Origin: Terriglobales bacterium
GTDB lineage: Bacteria; Acidobacteriota; Terriglobia; Terriglobales; Acidobacteriaceae
Reading direction: 5' to 3'
Assembly (NCBI GenBank): GCA_035567895.1
Contig: DATMPC010000028.1
Span: 124,001-188,000 of the forward strand
Length of the DNA stretch: 64,000 nt
Shown here: positions 44,982 to 53,644 of the stretch, in pieces
How the letters are laid out: each line of letters begins with the position of its first letter
Numbering within the stretch: position 1 is the stretch's first letter
The notes under the pieces: generated by a model
Told to the model about the DNA's origin: nothing
The model's database searches: none
Seen by the model: only the letters and a program-made list of their open reading frames with translations
Translations under genes and position numbers: made by a program

Positions 44982-45279
44982 CGGTCCGCAGTATTCGCAG
45001 AGAAGCTGCCCTGCCGCTCCGCAGGCGACGGCATTTTCGCCGGTCGGATCGTAGCCATTCGAGCGAGCAACCTCGCAGCGAAGGCCGATCGCCGACGGCT
45101 GTCTCGCAGGAGGCTTTGCTTGCCCGATGCCAAACCCTCGTCATTACTGGCGATTTCTGCTGGTGAAGTTGAGTTGTTGTTGCGAACGACGGAATTCTGT
45201 ACGTCGTTCTTCGGTGGAAAAATCTGCAGCTTGTGGTGCATAGTCGGCACTCCGCAATGGGTTGTGCCAACTACCTGAT

Positions 45280-45356
45280 TGGTGGCGGCGGTAGGACTCG
45301 AACCTACGACCTACGGATTATGAGACCGTCGCTCTAACCACCTGAGCTACACCGCC
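45280..45356 (-). tRNA. tRNA-Met (anticodon CAT)
   Basis: A 77-base cloverleaf read from the minus strand. The acceptor stem GGCGGTG pairs with CGCCGCC, the D-arm is TAGCTCAGGTGGTTAGAGC, the anticodon loop CTCATAA has CAT at 45320-45322, the T-arm is GTAGGTTCGAGTCCTAC, and the 3' CCA is encoded. The stem sequence fits an elongator Met tRNA, not the initiator; the lysidine-modified Ile tRNA also has CAT but is less similar. It borders the accessory region on its right. Confidence 0.93.
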
Positions 45357-45481
45357 ACATAACAAATGACCTGGGATTTCGGTCGGGAGAGAGCCTGAAG
45401 AGGTGGCTTCAGGACCGCAGCCGGCTGATCGGCCGCTGCTTTTGATTGTAAGTTTTCGAGGAATGGAGCGTCAAACGGCAG

Positions 45482-45827
45482 AGCTTCTAAAGCTCCTGAG
45501 CTGCTAAGCAGAGACAAAAGCGAAGGCGTTTAACACGGAGGACACAGAGGTAAAACCAAAAGCTAGAACACGGATTGCACGGATCGAACGGATCTGACGG
45601 ATACAACTAAATCGGGTGATTTCGTAACCGGATGATTGGGTGATTTTCAATCGCGAAATCACAAAATCACAAACTTCCTCGTCATCCGTCCGATCCGTCT
45701 AATCCGTTAAATCCGTGTTCTTGCTGTTGGTTTTAGGTTTTACCTCTGAGCCCTCCGTGTCCTCCGTGTTCAATGCTTTCGCTTTTGCCTTTGCTTAGCA
45801 GCTCAGAAGCTTAGTAGCTTAGAAGCT
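45482..45827. repeat. 346-bp imperfect palindrome in front of kdsB
   Basis: The left arm (45482-45602) and right arm (about 45684-45827) mirror each other in order: AGCTTCTAA words, CTGAGCTGCTAAGCA, CAAAAGCGAA, ACACGGAGGACACAGAGG, AGAACACGGATT, and repeats of ACGGAT. The centre has a second inner mirror (GGTGATTTCG with CGAAATCAC). It ends five bases before the kdsB ATG. As RNA it could fold into one long hairpin. Similar, shorter palindromes occur at 27486, 46568, 47540, 59796 and 63372. Confidence 0.8.
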
Positions 45828-45831
45828 GCTC

Positions 45832-46557
45832 ATGCGCGCTCTTGCCATCATCCCCGCCCGTCTCGCCTCCACTCGTCTGCCGCGAAAAGTTCTGCGTGAG
45901 ATAGCCGGACGCCCGATGCTCGCCCATGTAGTCGAAGCCGCGCGCCAATGTCCTCAACTGTCCGATGTCATCGTTGCAACCGACTCCGACGAGGTGCTCT
46001 CCGTCTGCAAAAAGAACGGATGGCGCGCTGAGATGACTTCTCCCACCCATCGCAGCGGCACCGATCGTATGTGGGAGGTCGCGCAGCGAATTGCAGCCGA
46101 CGTTTACCTGAATGTCCAAGGCGACGAGCCGCTGGCGCGTCCCGAGCACATCTCAGCGCTGCTGGCGCCAATGAAGGACGCGCGCGTGATGGTTTCAACC
46201 GTGAAGACGCCGTGCAGCTCCGCCGATGTAAACAATCCCAACGCCGTAAAAGTCGTAACCGATCTCGCAGGACGCGCACTCTACTTCACGCGCGCCACCG
46301 TTCCCTTCGACCGTGACAACACCGGCGCCGTGAAGCGATTCAAGCATCTGGGCTTCTACGGCTATCGCCGCGAAGCGCTGGAGAAGTTCTGTTCATGGCC
46401 CGAATCGGAACTGGAGCGTTCCGAACGTCTCGAGCAATTGCGCTTCCTGGATCATGGCGTCGAAATCTACGTCGCGGAAACCCCGTATGACACCGTGGGA
46501 ATCGATACCGAGGAAGATCTCAAGCGCGTCGAGCAAATCCTCAAGAGCAAGGTGTAA
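45832..46557 (+). CDS. kdsB: 3-deoxy-manno-octulosonate cytidylyltransferase (CMP-Kdo synthetase)
   Basis: 241 residues. It activates Kdo with CTP for transfer by WaaA. Family motifs: LAIIPARLASTRLPRKVLRE, DVIVATDSDEV, SPTHRSGTDRMWEVAQ, YLNVQGDEPL and KHLGFYGYRREAL. The start lies at the end of the long palindrome, with no clear ribosome site in the normal position. Its partner waaA is at 1690-3003. Confidence 0.95.
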   Translation: MRALAIIPARLASTRLPRKVLREIAGRPMLAHVVEAARQCPQLSDVIVATDSDEVLSVCKKNGWRAEMTSPTHRSGTDRMWEVAQRIAADVYLNVQGDEPLARPEHISALLAPMKDARVMVSTVKTPCSSADVNNPNAVKVVTDLAGRALYFTRATVPFDRDNTGAVKRFKHLGFYGYRREALEKFCSWPESELERSERLEQLRFLDHGVEIYVAETPYDTVGIDTEEDLKRVEQILKSKV

Positions 46558-46567
46558 GCAACGTCTT

Positions 46568-46635
46568 AACCACAGAGGACACAGAGTTCACAGAGAAACC
46601 GCTCGATCATGTTTTCCTCCGTGTCCTCGGTGGTT
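46568..46635. repeat. Hairpin AACCACAGAGGACACAGAG type between convergent genes
   Basis: 19-base arms at 46568-46586 and 46617-46635 pair with two mismatches. The arm carries the CACAGAGGACACAGAG word seen in the longer palindromes. It lies between the ends of kdsB and the convergent methyltransferase, where it could also end transcription. Confidence 0.7.
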
Positions 46636-46646
46636 GAAAGCGCTTG

Positions 46647-47465
46647 TCAATCCCGAGTCGCATGAACCTCGAGATATTCCGCTCTGATCTTCGTGGTGCC
46701 GTCGGTGGCCTGGTTGTACTCGTTCCACAGCCGGTCCAGGTCAGCATTGAGAGCCGCCTGGCCATTCTCGTCCAGCTTGGAGAACGCAACCTGAGTGGGT
46801 CCGAAATATTTGCGGAACAGCGCGAGCACTTCTGCTGGCGGAACCGGATACTCGAAGTCGCAGATGCGGCGCGTACAGTCTATCTCCTTTGCTCCGCCGC
46901 CGAGGCGCTGACGCACTACCTCTTCGTCTCCCCACAGCGCGGGCATAGGAATACCTGCAGGCGGTGGAACGTGCTTTCCGCTGGTGCGAAACATCTTTCC
47001 TACGAAACCCAGCGGCGTCCAGTTGGCCATCGCGATCAGCCCGCCCGACTTGGTAACGCGCAACAATTCTCGCGAAACCAATTCGGGACGCGGCGCAAAC
47101 ATCGCTCCGAAGGTTGAGATCACGACGTCGAACGACCCGTCGGGAAATTCCAACTGCTCGGCATCGCCTTCGCGCACCTCGACCTTCAGCCCTTCCTTTG
47201 CGGCTCGCGCACGGGCCTGCTCCACTAAATTCGCGGCGATGTCGACGCCGGTGACTACAGCTCCCGCTCGTGCCGCTGGAATCAGAGTGTTGCCGGTACC
47301 ACAGGCCACGTCTAGAACGCGTGTGCCCGGCCGCAATTTCAGACGCGAGACAAATTCCTCCATCGCCTTCTCGGCATAGCGCGCGATCACGCCAAAGTCG
47401 CCGGCCATCCAGGTATCGCGCATCCGCGACTTCAGCGCAGAAAAATCAACCTCAGCAGGTTGCAT
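46647..47465 (-). CDS. Class I SAM-dependent methyltransferase
   Basis: 272 residues from ATG 47465, with AAGGAGA before it. The SAM loop is TRVLDVACGTGNTLIPAARA, followed by VTGVDIAANLVEQARARA, the acidic loop VREGDAEQLEFPDGSFDVVI, and STFGAMFAPRPELVSRELLR. The pattern is that of UbiE/COQ5-like small-molecule methyltransferases, and the target is unknown. It converges on kdsB. Confidence 0.88.
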   Translation of the reverse strand: MQPAEVDFSALKSRMRDTWMAGDFGVIARYAEKAMEEFVSRLKLRPGTRVLDVACGTGNTLIPAARAGAVVTGVDIAANLVEQARARAAKEGLKVEVREGDAEQLEFPDGSFDVVISTFGAMFAPRPELVSRELLRVTKSGGLIAMANWTPLGFVGKMFRTSGKHVPPPAGIPMPALWGDEEVVRQRLGGGAKEIDCTRRICDFEYPVPPAEVLALFRKYFGPTQVAFSKLDENGQAALNADLDRLWNEYNQATDGTTKIRAEYLEVHATRD

Positions 47466-47539
47466 GGGATCTCTCCTTGCGACAGGTATTGGAAATCGTG
47501 ATGTGGGAAGAGGTCAATGCCGGCTCCTGGACGGAAATC

Positions 47540-47696
47540 TTTTCACCACGGAGACACGGAGAAAAGTCCCCGGAGGGAAACCACACAGGACACGAAGGAT
47601 CACAAAGGCGTGCGGCTTTGATTCCCTTCGTCTGCCTTTGTGTCCTTTGTGGTTAGCTTTTATTTTTCTCCGTGCCTCCGTGTCTCCGTGGTGAAA
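47540..47696. repeat. Nested palindrome, CACCACGGAGACACGGAG type
   Basis: The outer arms (TTTTCACCACGGAGACACGG from 47540, and its mirror ending at 47696) and inner arms (AACCACACAGGACACGAAGG from 47579, and its mirror ending at 47654) form a nested imperfect hairpin. It sits between the methyltransferase and the rhomboid gene, both on the minus strand. Confidence 0.75.
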
Positions 47697-47703
47697 GAGG
47701 GTT

Positions 47704-49143
47704 CTACTTCCCCTTCAACTTCTCCGCTCGTTCCAGCGCTTCGGCCGCCTTCTCGTGCATTCCCTTTTTCTCGTAGGCGTGAGCCAGCGCTATTTCTGTG
47801 TCGTAATCATCGGTATTTGTAATTTCATTTTGGAACGATGCAATGGCGTCATCGTAGAGTCCCAGGTCTGCCTGCGCCTGGCCCAGCCGGTAGTGCACGC
47901 CTTCGAACTCCGGACGCAGCCTTGCAGTGGTCTTGAATTCCTCAACGGCCTCGCGCAGATTCCCTTCGGCAGCCAGCGCCATGCCAAGTCCATAGTGCCC
48001 GCCAGGGAGATTGGGATGCTTGGCGACTAAGCGCGAGAATGTTTGCCGGGCTTCCGGCGCATGCTTCTCGGCGAGATAGTTGAATCCGAGGAAATATGTG
48101 GCGTCGTCGTTTTCAGGGTCGATTTCGAGGACGCGCTTCAACTCGGCCTCTGCTTGCGCGTACTGTTGCTTGCCGTAATAGGCATTCGCGAGATTGAAAC
48201 GTGCAGGCACATAGCCCGGCCTCATCTGCACCGCGGTTCGTAGTTCCGCGATCGCCGCGTCGTATTTTTGCTCCCTGAGGAGCTCGATTCCATGCCGGGC
48301 ATGAATCACGTAACCACGCGAACGCTCGAGTCCAAAGGTGATTCCCGCGAGAGTGAGGGCGGCGAATCCGATAATCGCGAAGCGGGCTCCCACGTCGTGT
48401 TCCGATGGCGCGACGCGCGCAATGAGCGCGCCGCAAAACAATCCCGCTACGAGTCCGCCAAGATGGCACAGGTTGTCGGTAGGCCCCGAGACCGCCCCGA
48501 TGACGATGTTGTATCCCACGAAAAAAACGAGGCTGCGCAGCTGCGCCTGGATCACCGGACGCGGCAGCGAAAACTCGCCGAGATAGAAGCCGGCGATCAG
48601 CGCCCCAGCAAGCCCGAAGATCGCGCCGGAAGCTCCAACACTCAGCCGCTCCGGATGCACTCCAACGCTCGCAAGTCCACCGGCGACTGCGCTAGTGAAA
48701 TAAATTGCGCCGAAGGTCCATGTCCCATAAAGGGACTCGCAGAGCGAGCCCAGGCTCCAGAGGCACCACATGTTGAATCCGACGTGAAGCAGACTGCCGT
48801 GGAGGAAGGCGTAGCTGAGCAGCCTCCACCATTCTCCGCCAAACGTAAGTGGACCGAAATTGGCTCCAGAACGAATGAGCTGCTGCGACGTGGGATCGGA
48901 GAACAGTCCGCCGCCAACTATGCCCATGGCGAGATAAACAAGGATGTTGATTCCCACCAGCGCCTGACTCAGGCTGACGGAACTCATGGCACTGCGCTGC
49001 CACGGCGGCGCTAAAACGGGCTGCGGGGCATCCTCCGGCAATTCGCCGCGCTGCGCTGCCTCGTGCTGGACACACCACGGGCAAAGCCGCTTTCCAAGAG
49101 AGAATCCCGAAAGCTTACGCCCGCAACTGGAGCAGTTCGCCAC
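47704..49143 (-). CDS. Rhomboid-family intramembrane serine protease with zinc ribbon and TPRs
   Basis: 479 residues from GTG 49143. An N-terminal two-knuckle zinc ribbon (NCSSCGRKL, then LCPWCVQ) is followed by a six-helix rhomboid core: GEWWRLLSYAFLHGSLLHVG, FNMWCLWSLG, SVGASGAIFGLAGALIAGF with the catalytic Ser in GASG, and NLCHLGGLVAGLFCGALIA with the catalytic His. From about residue 290 come TPRs (AIAELRTAVQMRPGYVPARF, AEAELKRVLEIDPENDDATY). Rhomboids cut membrane proteins within the bilayer. The TPR tail should present or select substrates. Confidence 0.9.
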   Translation of the reverse strand: MANCSSCGRKLSGFSLGKRLCPWCVQHEAAQRGELPEDAPQPVLAPPWQRSAMSSVSLSQALVGINILVYLAMGIVGGGLFSDPTSQQLIRSGANFGPLTFGGEWWRLLSYAFLHGSLLHVGFNMWCLWSLGSLCESLYGTWTFGAIYFTSAVAGGLASVGVHPERLSVGASGAIFGLAGALIAGFYLGEFSLPRPVIQAQLRSLVFFVGYNIVIGAVSGPTDNLCHLGGLVAGLFCGALIARVAPSEHDVGARFAIIGFAALTLAGITFGLERSRGYVIHARHGIELLREQKYDAAIAELRTAVQMRPGYVPARFNLANAYYGKQQYAQAEAELKRVLEIDPENDDATYFLGFNYLAEKHAPEARQTFSRLVAKHPNLPGGHYGLGMALAAEGNLREAVEEFKTTARLRPEFEGVHYRLGQAQADLGLYDDAIASFQNEITNTDDYDTEIALAHAYEKKGMHEKAAEALERAEKLKGK

Positions 49144-49404
49144 TGGTTAAAGGTGTACCACAACGCCGAAGTTTCAGGTTTCGAGCTTCCGAAGAGCCAG
49201 GCAGCCGCCTCTCACTATGGCGGCCAGATTCTTAATGAAGATTGTGGAAAGCAGGCTAACAACGAAACGAGTCGAACCCTAACACCTCTCCTTTTCTTTC
49301 CGACTTCCGCTGCCCTCCTTTAATATCAAGCTCTAATCACCGATGACCAACTCTGGCGAATTGTGTGGCACTAATCCGCCGAAACCGCGAGAGACGGTGT
49401 AGCA

Positions 49405-51663
49405 ATGCGGCGAGCCTTACTTCGCATTGCTCTGGCACTCGTGAGCGGTTGCGCAGCTTGCCAAACTCCAGATCCCGCAGATCAAGTCTGCCCTCGTTTT
49501 GCGGAAGGCTCTAAGGTTCAGGATCCAGCCGAGCTGTACAGCGAGAATGGCCGCCTCGAGCTGACCCTTAACTTCAGGAGTTCAGTAGACGCTCATGGCC
49601 TGCAGCGCTTCTGCTATGCGACCGACGGCGGATTGCAATCGCCGACTTTGCATGTGCGGCCGAACGATCGTCTGGTCATCCACCTCCACAATGATCTCGT
49701 GCGGACACCGGATAGTCCGCAGCCTCGATCCACCGGCGATCCTTGCAATGGTGGCCCGATGAGCCCTGACTTCACCAACCTGCACTTTCACGGATTGAGC
49801 GTGCCGCCGACATGCCACAGCGACGAAGTATTGAAGACGCTCGTCGGACCGGGACAGACCTTCGACTATGAGTTGCAAATTCCCTCGAGCCAGCCAACGG
49901 GACTCTATTGGTATCACCCTCATGTCCACGGATATGGAGAAGCGCAAGTCCAAGGCGGAGCCTCCGGTGCCCTCGTCGTCGACGGCATCGAGTCATGGAA
50001 TCCCAAACTCACCGGATTACCGGAACGAACGTTGATTCTCCGGGACCAGCTCATACCCGGCTCCAGGCCGGCTCGGTCGAACGTTGGCGTCGGACTCTTC
50101 GACAGGGCCAAGCGGCCGACACAGAAGCCGACTGGCCCATCTTGGGACATATCGCTGAACCACATTCCCATTACCTATCCTGCTTACACTCCACCAGCGA
50201 TTGAAGCCAGGCCGCGGGAAAGGCAGTTTTGGCGAGTGGTGAACGCGGCGGCAGACACCATCTTCGATCTGCAACTGATCGTCAACGGAACGCCGCGGCC
50301 GCTAGAGCTTCTAGCTGTCGACGGCGCGCCTTTGAGCCGAGCCGTCATGCAACAAAACATTCCTCTTTCTCCGGGTGGACGCGTTGAGTTCATCGTCGTC
50401 GCTCCGGAGAAGGGCGACAAAGCGCAGCTCATCACAAGAAACTGGGAAACTGGACCCGACGGCGAGGTCAATCCGACGCGGCCGCTGGCAAACATCGCTG
50501 TCACAGAAACTGTGGCGAAAGAGAAGCGTCTCGACGGCTCACGTCCAACCAAGACAAAGTCTGGCCTGCAGTCGCTGCTCCAGGCGACTCCCGCGCAGCG
50601 GCGCCGGCTCTATTTCTCCGAAAAAGGGAGCGACGAGAGCCCCACAGGCGCTGCCTTTTTTTTGACCGTCGATGGGCAAGGGCCCGACGTCTTTCGCATG
50701 GGGCAGCCGCCGAACATCATCGCGCATCAAGGAACGGTGGAGGACTGGATCATTGAAAACCGGGCCTTTCAGGATCACGTCTTTCACATCCACCAGATGC
50801 ATTTCGCGGTGCTCGAGGTCAATGGCAAACCAGTCCGCGATTCAGCGCTGAGAGACACCATCGACATACCGTTTTACGACGCAAAAGGAACCTATCCGAG
50901 CGTTAAGTTGCGAATGGATTTTCGCGATCCTAAGATCCTCGGCACGTTTGTTTTTCACTGTCACATCCTGCAACACCAGGATCAGGGAATGATGGGCACA
51001 ATCCAGGTCGCTCCGCCAGGACGTCCATCGCGCATTTCCATCGCAGCTCCAACACACACGGTCACGCTTTATGACGTCGTCAGCGTAACCGCAAAACTTC
51101 TGAACGCAAACGCCACGGCCGCAAAAGGCGCTGTGCAGTTTGTAGTGGATAATTCTCAGATTTTTGAAGCGGCCCTCTCCAGTGGCGAAGCCACATTTAC
51201 CGGCCTGATGTCCCAGGTTGGGAAACACCAGATCGCTGCAATCTACCTCGGCGACACGAACTTGTCGCCTTCGCCATCCACGTCTCTCTCGCTTAACGTC
51301 GTAAGTACTTTCTTTACACTTTCGCCCAGTCCCGATATTGCACTGAGGTCGCAGGCGCAATCGGCCGGTACCCCAGTCACAATCAATTCTGTCGGCGGAT
51401 TTGATCAACCCGTGAAACTCAGTTGCTCACTCCCAAAGGAGATCAAAGCGGCCTCATGCTCCATCGCGCCATCGCTAGTCAACGGCAGCGGGAAGGCAAC
51501 GTTGACGGTGGCAACTGGCGCAGATGCCGACAGCAGCCAGGAAGGACAGCAAGGCATGAGCCGCATCGCCCCCGGCAATTATCCTGTCACGGTTCTAGCG
51601 GTAAGCGGAAGCGGCGAAGCGGAAATCCAAAAGAAGCTGGTAGTAAAACTGAGAGTTGATTAG
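49405..51663 (+). CDS. Exported multicopper oxidase with C-terminal Ig-like domains
   Basis: 752 residues with a signal peptide (LLRIALALVSGCAACQ). Copper ligands are all present: LHFHGLSVPPTCH, YWYHPHVHGYGEAQ, DHVFHIHQMHF and FVFHCHILQHQDQGMMG, that is, the HxH pairs of laccase-type enzymes with the C-H-I-x4-Q/M type 1 site. The last 200 residues are Ig-like repeats (TVTLYDVVSVTAKLLNANAT, VDNSQIFEAALSSGEATFTG) of the bacterial BIG3/5 kind. The enzyme would act outside the cytoplasm on metal ions or phenols. It is a single gene. Confidence 0.88.
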   Translation: MRRALLRIALALVSGCAACQTPDPADQVCPRFAEGSKVQDPAELYSENGRLELTLNFRSSVDAHGLQRFCYATDGGLQSPTLHVRPNDRLVIHLHNDLVRTPDSPQPRSTGDPCNGGPMSPDFTNLHFHGLSVPPTCHSDEVLKTLVGPGQTFDYELQIPSSQPTGLYWYHPHVHGYGEAQVQGGASGALVVDGIESWNPKLTGLPERTLILRDQLIPGSRPARSNVGVGLFDRAKRPTQKPTGPSWDISLNHIPITYPAYTPPAIEARPRERQFWRVVNAAADTIFDLQLIVNGTPRPLELLAVDGAPLSRAVMQQNIPLSPGGRVEFIVVAPEKGDKAQLITRNWETGPDGEVNPTRPLANIAVTETVAKEKRLDGSRPTKTKSGLQSLLQATPAQRRRLYFSEKGSDESPTGAAFFLTVDGQGPDVFRMGQPPNIIAHQGTVEDWIIENRAFQDHVFHIHQMHFAVLEVNGKPVRDSALRDTIDIPFYDAKGTYPSVKLRMDFRDPKILGTFVFHCHILQHQDQGMMGTIQVAPPGRPSRISIAAPTHTVTLYDVVSVTAKLLNANATAAKGAVQFVVDNSQIFEAALSSGEATFTGLMSQVGKHQIAAIYLGDTNLSPSPSTSLSLNVVSTFFTLSPSPDIALRSQAQSAGTPVTINSVGGFDQPVKLSCSLPKEIKAASCSIAPSLVNGSGKATLTVATGADADSSQEGQQGMSRIAPGNYPVTVLAVSGSGEAEIQKKLVVKLRVD

Positions 51664-51703
51664 TAACTGAGCTGGACAACCAGGCCCTCAGGATGTCGCA
51701 AAT

Positions 51704-52087
51704 ATGAAGCCCAAACAACAATTCTCCGATGAACTCAGGACTCTGCTCAGCGAGAGCAAAGGTCTGCGCATTCGCGCCGGCACCACGCATCGTTTCATTG
51801 GCATTTGGGTTGTCGTCGTGAAGGATCGCGTCTTCGTTCGCTCGTGGAGCGTGAAGGCGAACGGCTGGTACAAGACTTTTCTCGAGGACTCGAGCGGCGC
51901 TATTCACATAGACGGCGACGAAATCGCAATCCGCGCGGTACCCGTTAAAGACAAGCGCCTGAGAGATGCCATCGACCAAGCTTACCTCGAGAAGTACAAC
52001 ACTAAGGGGTCGCTAAAGTACGCGAAGGACCTCGGCAGCGCGAAATCGAGAGCGACGACGATCGAACTCGTGCCGATAGCGCAATAG
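51704..52087 (+). CDS. DUF2255 family protein
   Basis: 127 residues. The pattern GTTHRFIGIWVVVVKDRVFV, RSWSVKANGWYKTFLEDSSG, DAIDQAYLEKYNTKGSLKYA is the one seen in DUF2255 proteins, which are split-barrel-like small proteins of unknown role. It follows the oxidase by 40 bases on the same strand. No partner is evident. Confidence 0.75.
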   Translation: MKPKQQFSDELRTLLSESKGLRIRAGTTHRFIGIWVVVVKDRVFVRSWSVKANGWYKTFLEDSSGAIHIDGDEIAIRAVPVKDKRLRDAIDQAYLEKYNTKGSLKYAKDLGSAKSRATTIELVPIAQ

Positions 52088-52454
52088 AACGCCGGAGGCG
52101 CGCAACCCAATCGCGGAAGCGTTGGGAAACCGTCAGATCATGAGTTTCGGAGCCCTATCGGGGCGGCACCTGGCTGGGCATCTCCGACACAAAATGGATT
52201 GATGCAATTTGTGCGTTGTGGTGCCGCGCCTACGGCGCTCACAAAATTGCCTGTCAGCCTGAAGTAGTCCCGCACGTCCTCAGAATTCAGACAATCGTCC
52301 CTGCACCGTGAGCCCCGCTGCGGCCCGTCCCCGCACAAAAAATTTACAACTAAAAATTCCGATAGCGCGCATCTCTTGCTGCGTGGCCTACTGGCCTCAA
52401 CCAAGAAAACTTTGGGCGTGCCCGAAATGGGACGAACAGGAGAGCAGGGATTTT
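52088..52454. other. Intergenic gap with REP-like words
   Basis: No gene. GGGGCGGCACC at 52159-52169 faces GGTGCCGCGCC at 52220-52230, and GCGCCTACGGCGCTC begins at 52226. The same word, GCGCCTACGGCG, recurs at 52226, 57692 and 57762, so these gaps carry related small elements. Confidence 0.5.
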
Positions 52455-52907
52455 ATGAAGCGCTTTTTGCAATCGACATTTCTTGCGGCGTCGCTGGCGG
52501 CATCATGGTGGCCGGCTGCCGCGCAAGTGCGCCGTCCTTATGTAGCGATTAAGGTGGACGTGCCGTTCAAGTTCAAGGTGGGCAACAGATCTTTTCGTCC
52601 CGGCAGTTACGAATTTCTCTCTGTCGGGACCAACCTGATGGCGTTACGGGATGCGCGAGCCCGCATCGTGGCGTCACTGGTAACCCGCTCTGTTGAAACC
52701 GGAGTGATTGCACCATCCACCAGATTGGTGTTCCATCCTGAGAAGAAACAACTCTATCTTGCTCAGATAAAAATTCAAGACCTGAGCCAGGTTCTGGAAA
52801 TTCGAGGAGAAGAGCTGGCAATACCTCCATCTCCTCCTCCCGTATTGGCACCGGCAGAAGTTTTACTGTTCAACACCAGGCAGTCAGGTGTCGGAGGGAA
52901 GCAATAG
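52455..52907 (+). CDS. Exported hypothetical protein (VPFKFKVGNRSFRPG type)
   Basis: 150 residues from ATG 52455 (signal peptide FLQSTFLAASLAASWWPAAA), with AGGAGAG about 14 bases before it. The mature protein is one small beta domain: VDVPFKFKVGNRSFRPGSYE FLSV, LMALRDARARIVASLVT, STRLVFHPEKKQLYLAQI. Proteins of this kind are common in acidobacteria as small exported paralogues, with unknown function. It is not close to another gene on the same strand. Confidence 0.7.
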   Translation: MKRFLQSTFLAASLAASWWPAAAQVRRPYVAIKVDVPFKFKVGNRSFRPGSYEFLSVGTNLMALRDARARIVASLVTRSVETGVIAPSTRLVFHPEKKQLYLAQIKIQDLSQVLEIRGEELAIPPSPPPVLAPAEVLLFNTRQSGVGGKQ

Positions 52908-52921
52908 CTTCCGAGGCGCCG

Positions 52922-52950
52922 ATCAGTACCGGCGGCGGTAGCCGCTGGGT
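52922..52950. repeat. Second copy of the REP-like left arm
   Basis: ATCAGTACCGGCGGCGGTAG and eight more bases match the start of the inverted repeat at 42790 with one change (C to T). Here only one arm is present, followed by GCTGGTCGGTGACC. Confidence 0.6.
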
Positions 52951-53041
52951 GCTGGTCGGTGACCTGTCAATCGTCGGGATATATGTAGGGCTGGGGGATC
53001 TGCTCCTGTAAATTCCAGAGCAGGTCTTTGCTCGAGTCCCT

Positions 53042-53398
53042 TTATGCAGCCTCCGTCGTTGACCGGCGAAAATACTGCGCCGCCGGCGGACGCAAAAGGA
53101 AGAACGCGTACATGGCCAACAGCACACCGTGCGCAGCCACCTCGCTCATCGAGTGAAAGGCGCTGATGATGACGTGCGACGCAATCCAGGCCAAGGTGAG
53201 CCAGCGCGCCCAATTGCTTCCACGGAGCATAAACACTCCACCAACAATCGCGAGGACACGAAGCAGACATACCAGCAAGACGTCCGTCTGGAACGGATGT
53301 CGCAAGTTCAGCTCGGTGGAGTGATAAACGAGCCCAAACACCCCAGCCGCGAGGATCAACAAACTCAGAAGGGTCACGGAGAGTGGACGCTTGTTCAT
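53042..53398 (-). CDS. Small four-helix membrane protein, unknown function
   Basis: 118 residues from ATG 53398. There are four hydrophobic stretches: PLSVTLLSLLILAAGVFGLV, DVLLVCLLRVLAIVGGVFML, WLTLAWIASHVIISAF and HGVLLAMYAFFLLRPP. This is a frequent layout for small uncharacterised inner-membrane proteins of soil bacteria. No motif or neighbour points to a function. The frame is open upstream of the ATG, but that part lacks membrane character. Confidence 0.7.
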   Translation of the reverse strand: MNKRPLSVTLLSLLILAAGVFGLVYHSTELNLRHPFQTDVLLVCLLRVLAIVGGVFMLRGSNWARWLTLAWIASHVIISAFHSMSEVAAHGVLLAMYAFFLLRPPAAQYFRRSTTEAA

Positions 53399-53528
53399 GA
53401 TGAGTGCGCAACATTCTCGCACACGCTTGGGATCGGCAGGCGTTAGGCTCAACGCCGTTGTGCGCCCCTGGCTTTAGCGCCACGGCGGTAACCTTAACAA
53501 ATGACTTCTCGCTTCCGCATCGGTTTTA

Positions 53529-53557
53529 TTGACAAATCGGACTATAGGGTCTATCGT
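53529..53557 (+). promoter_or_regulatory. Sigma-70-type promoter candidate
   Basis: TTGACA (perfect -35), a 17-base spacer, and TATCGT (4 of 6 for -10). It lies about 90 bases before the Tat-protein ATG at 53645. Confidence 0.5.
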
Positions 53558-53644
53558 CCGTCGCATTAACAGGGCTCATTGGGAAAGTTCTGCATCCCTT
53601 GCGGAACGAAAAACAGCACTCCTATGAAAGAAAGGGAGGGCCCC

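Noticed and set aside
44899-45270. Frames beside the zinc-ribbon gene on both strands
   Set aside because: Arg-rich chance translations of GC-rich coding DNA. Only the frame with the CxxC series reads as protein.
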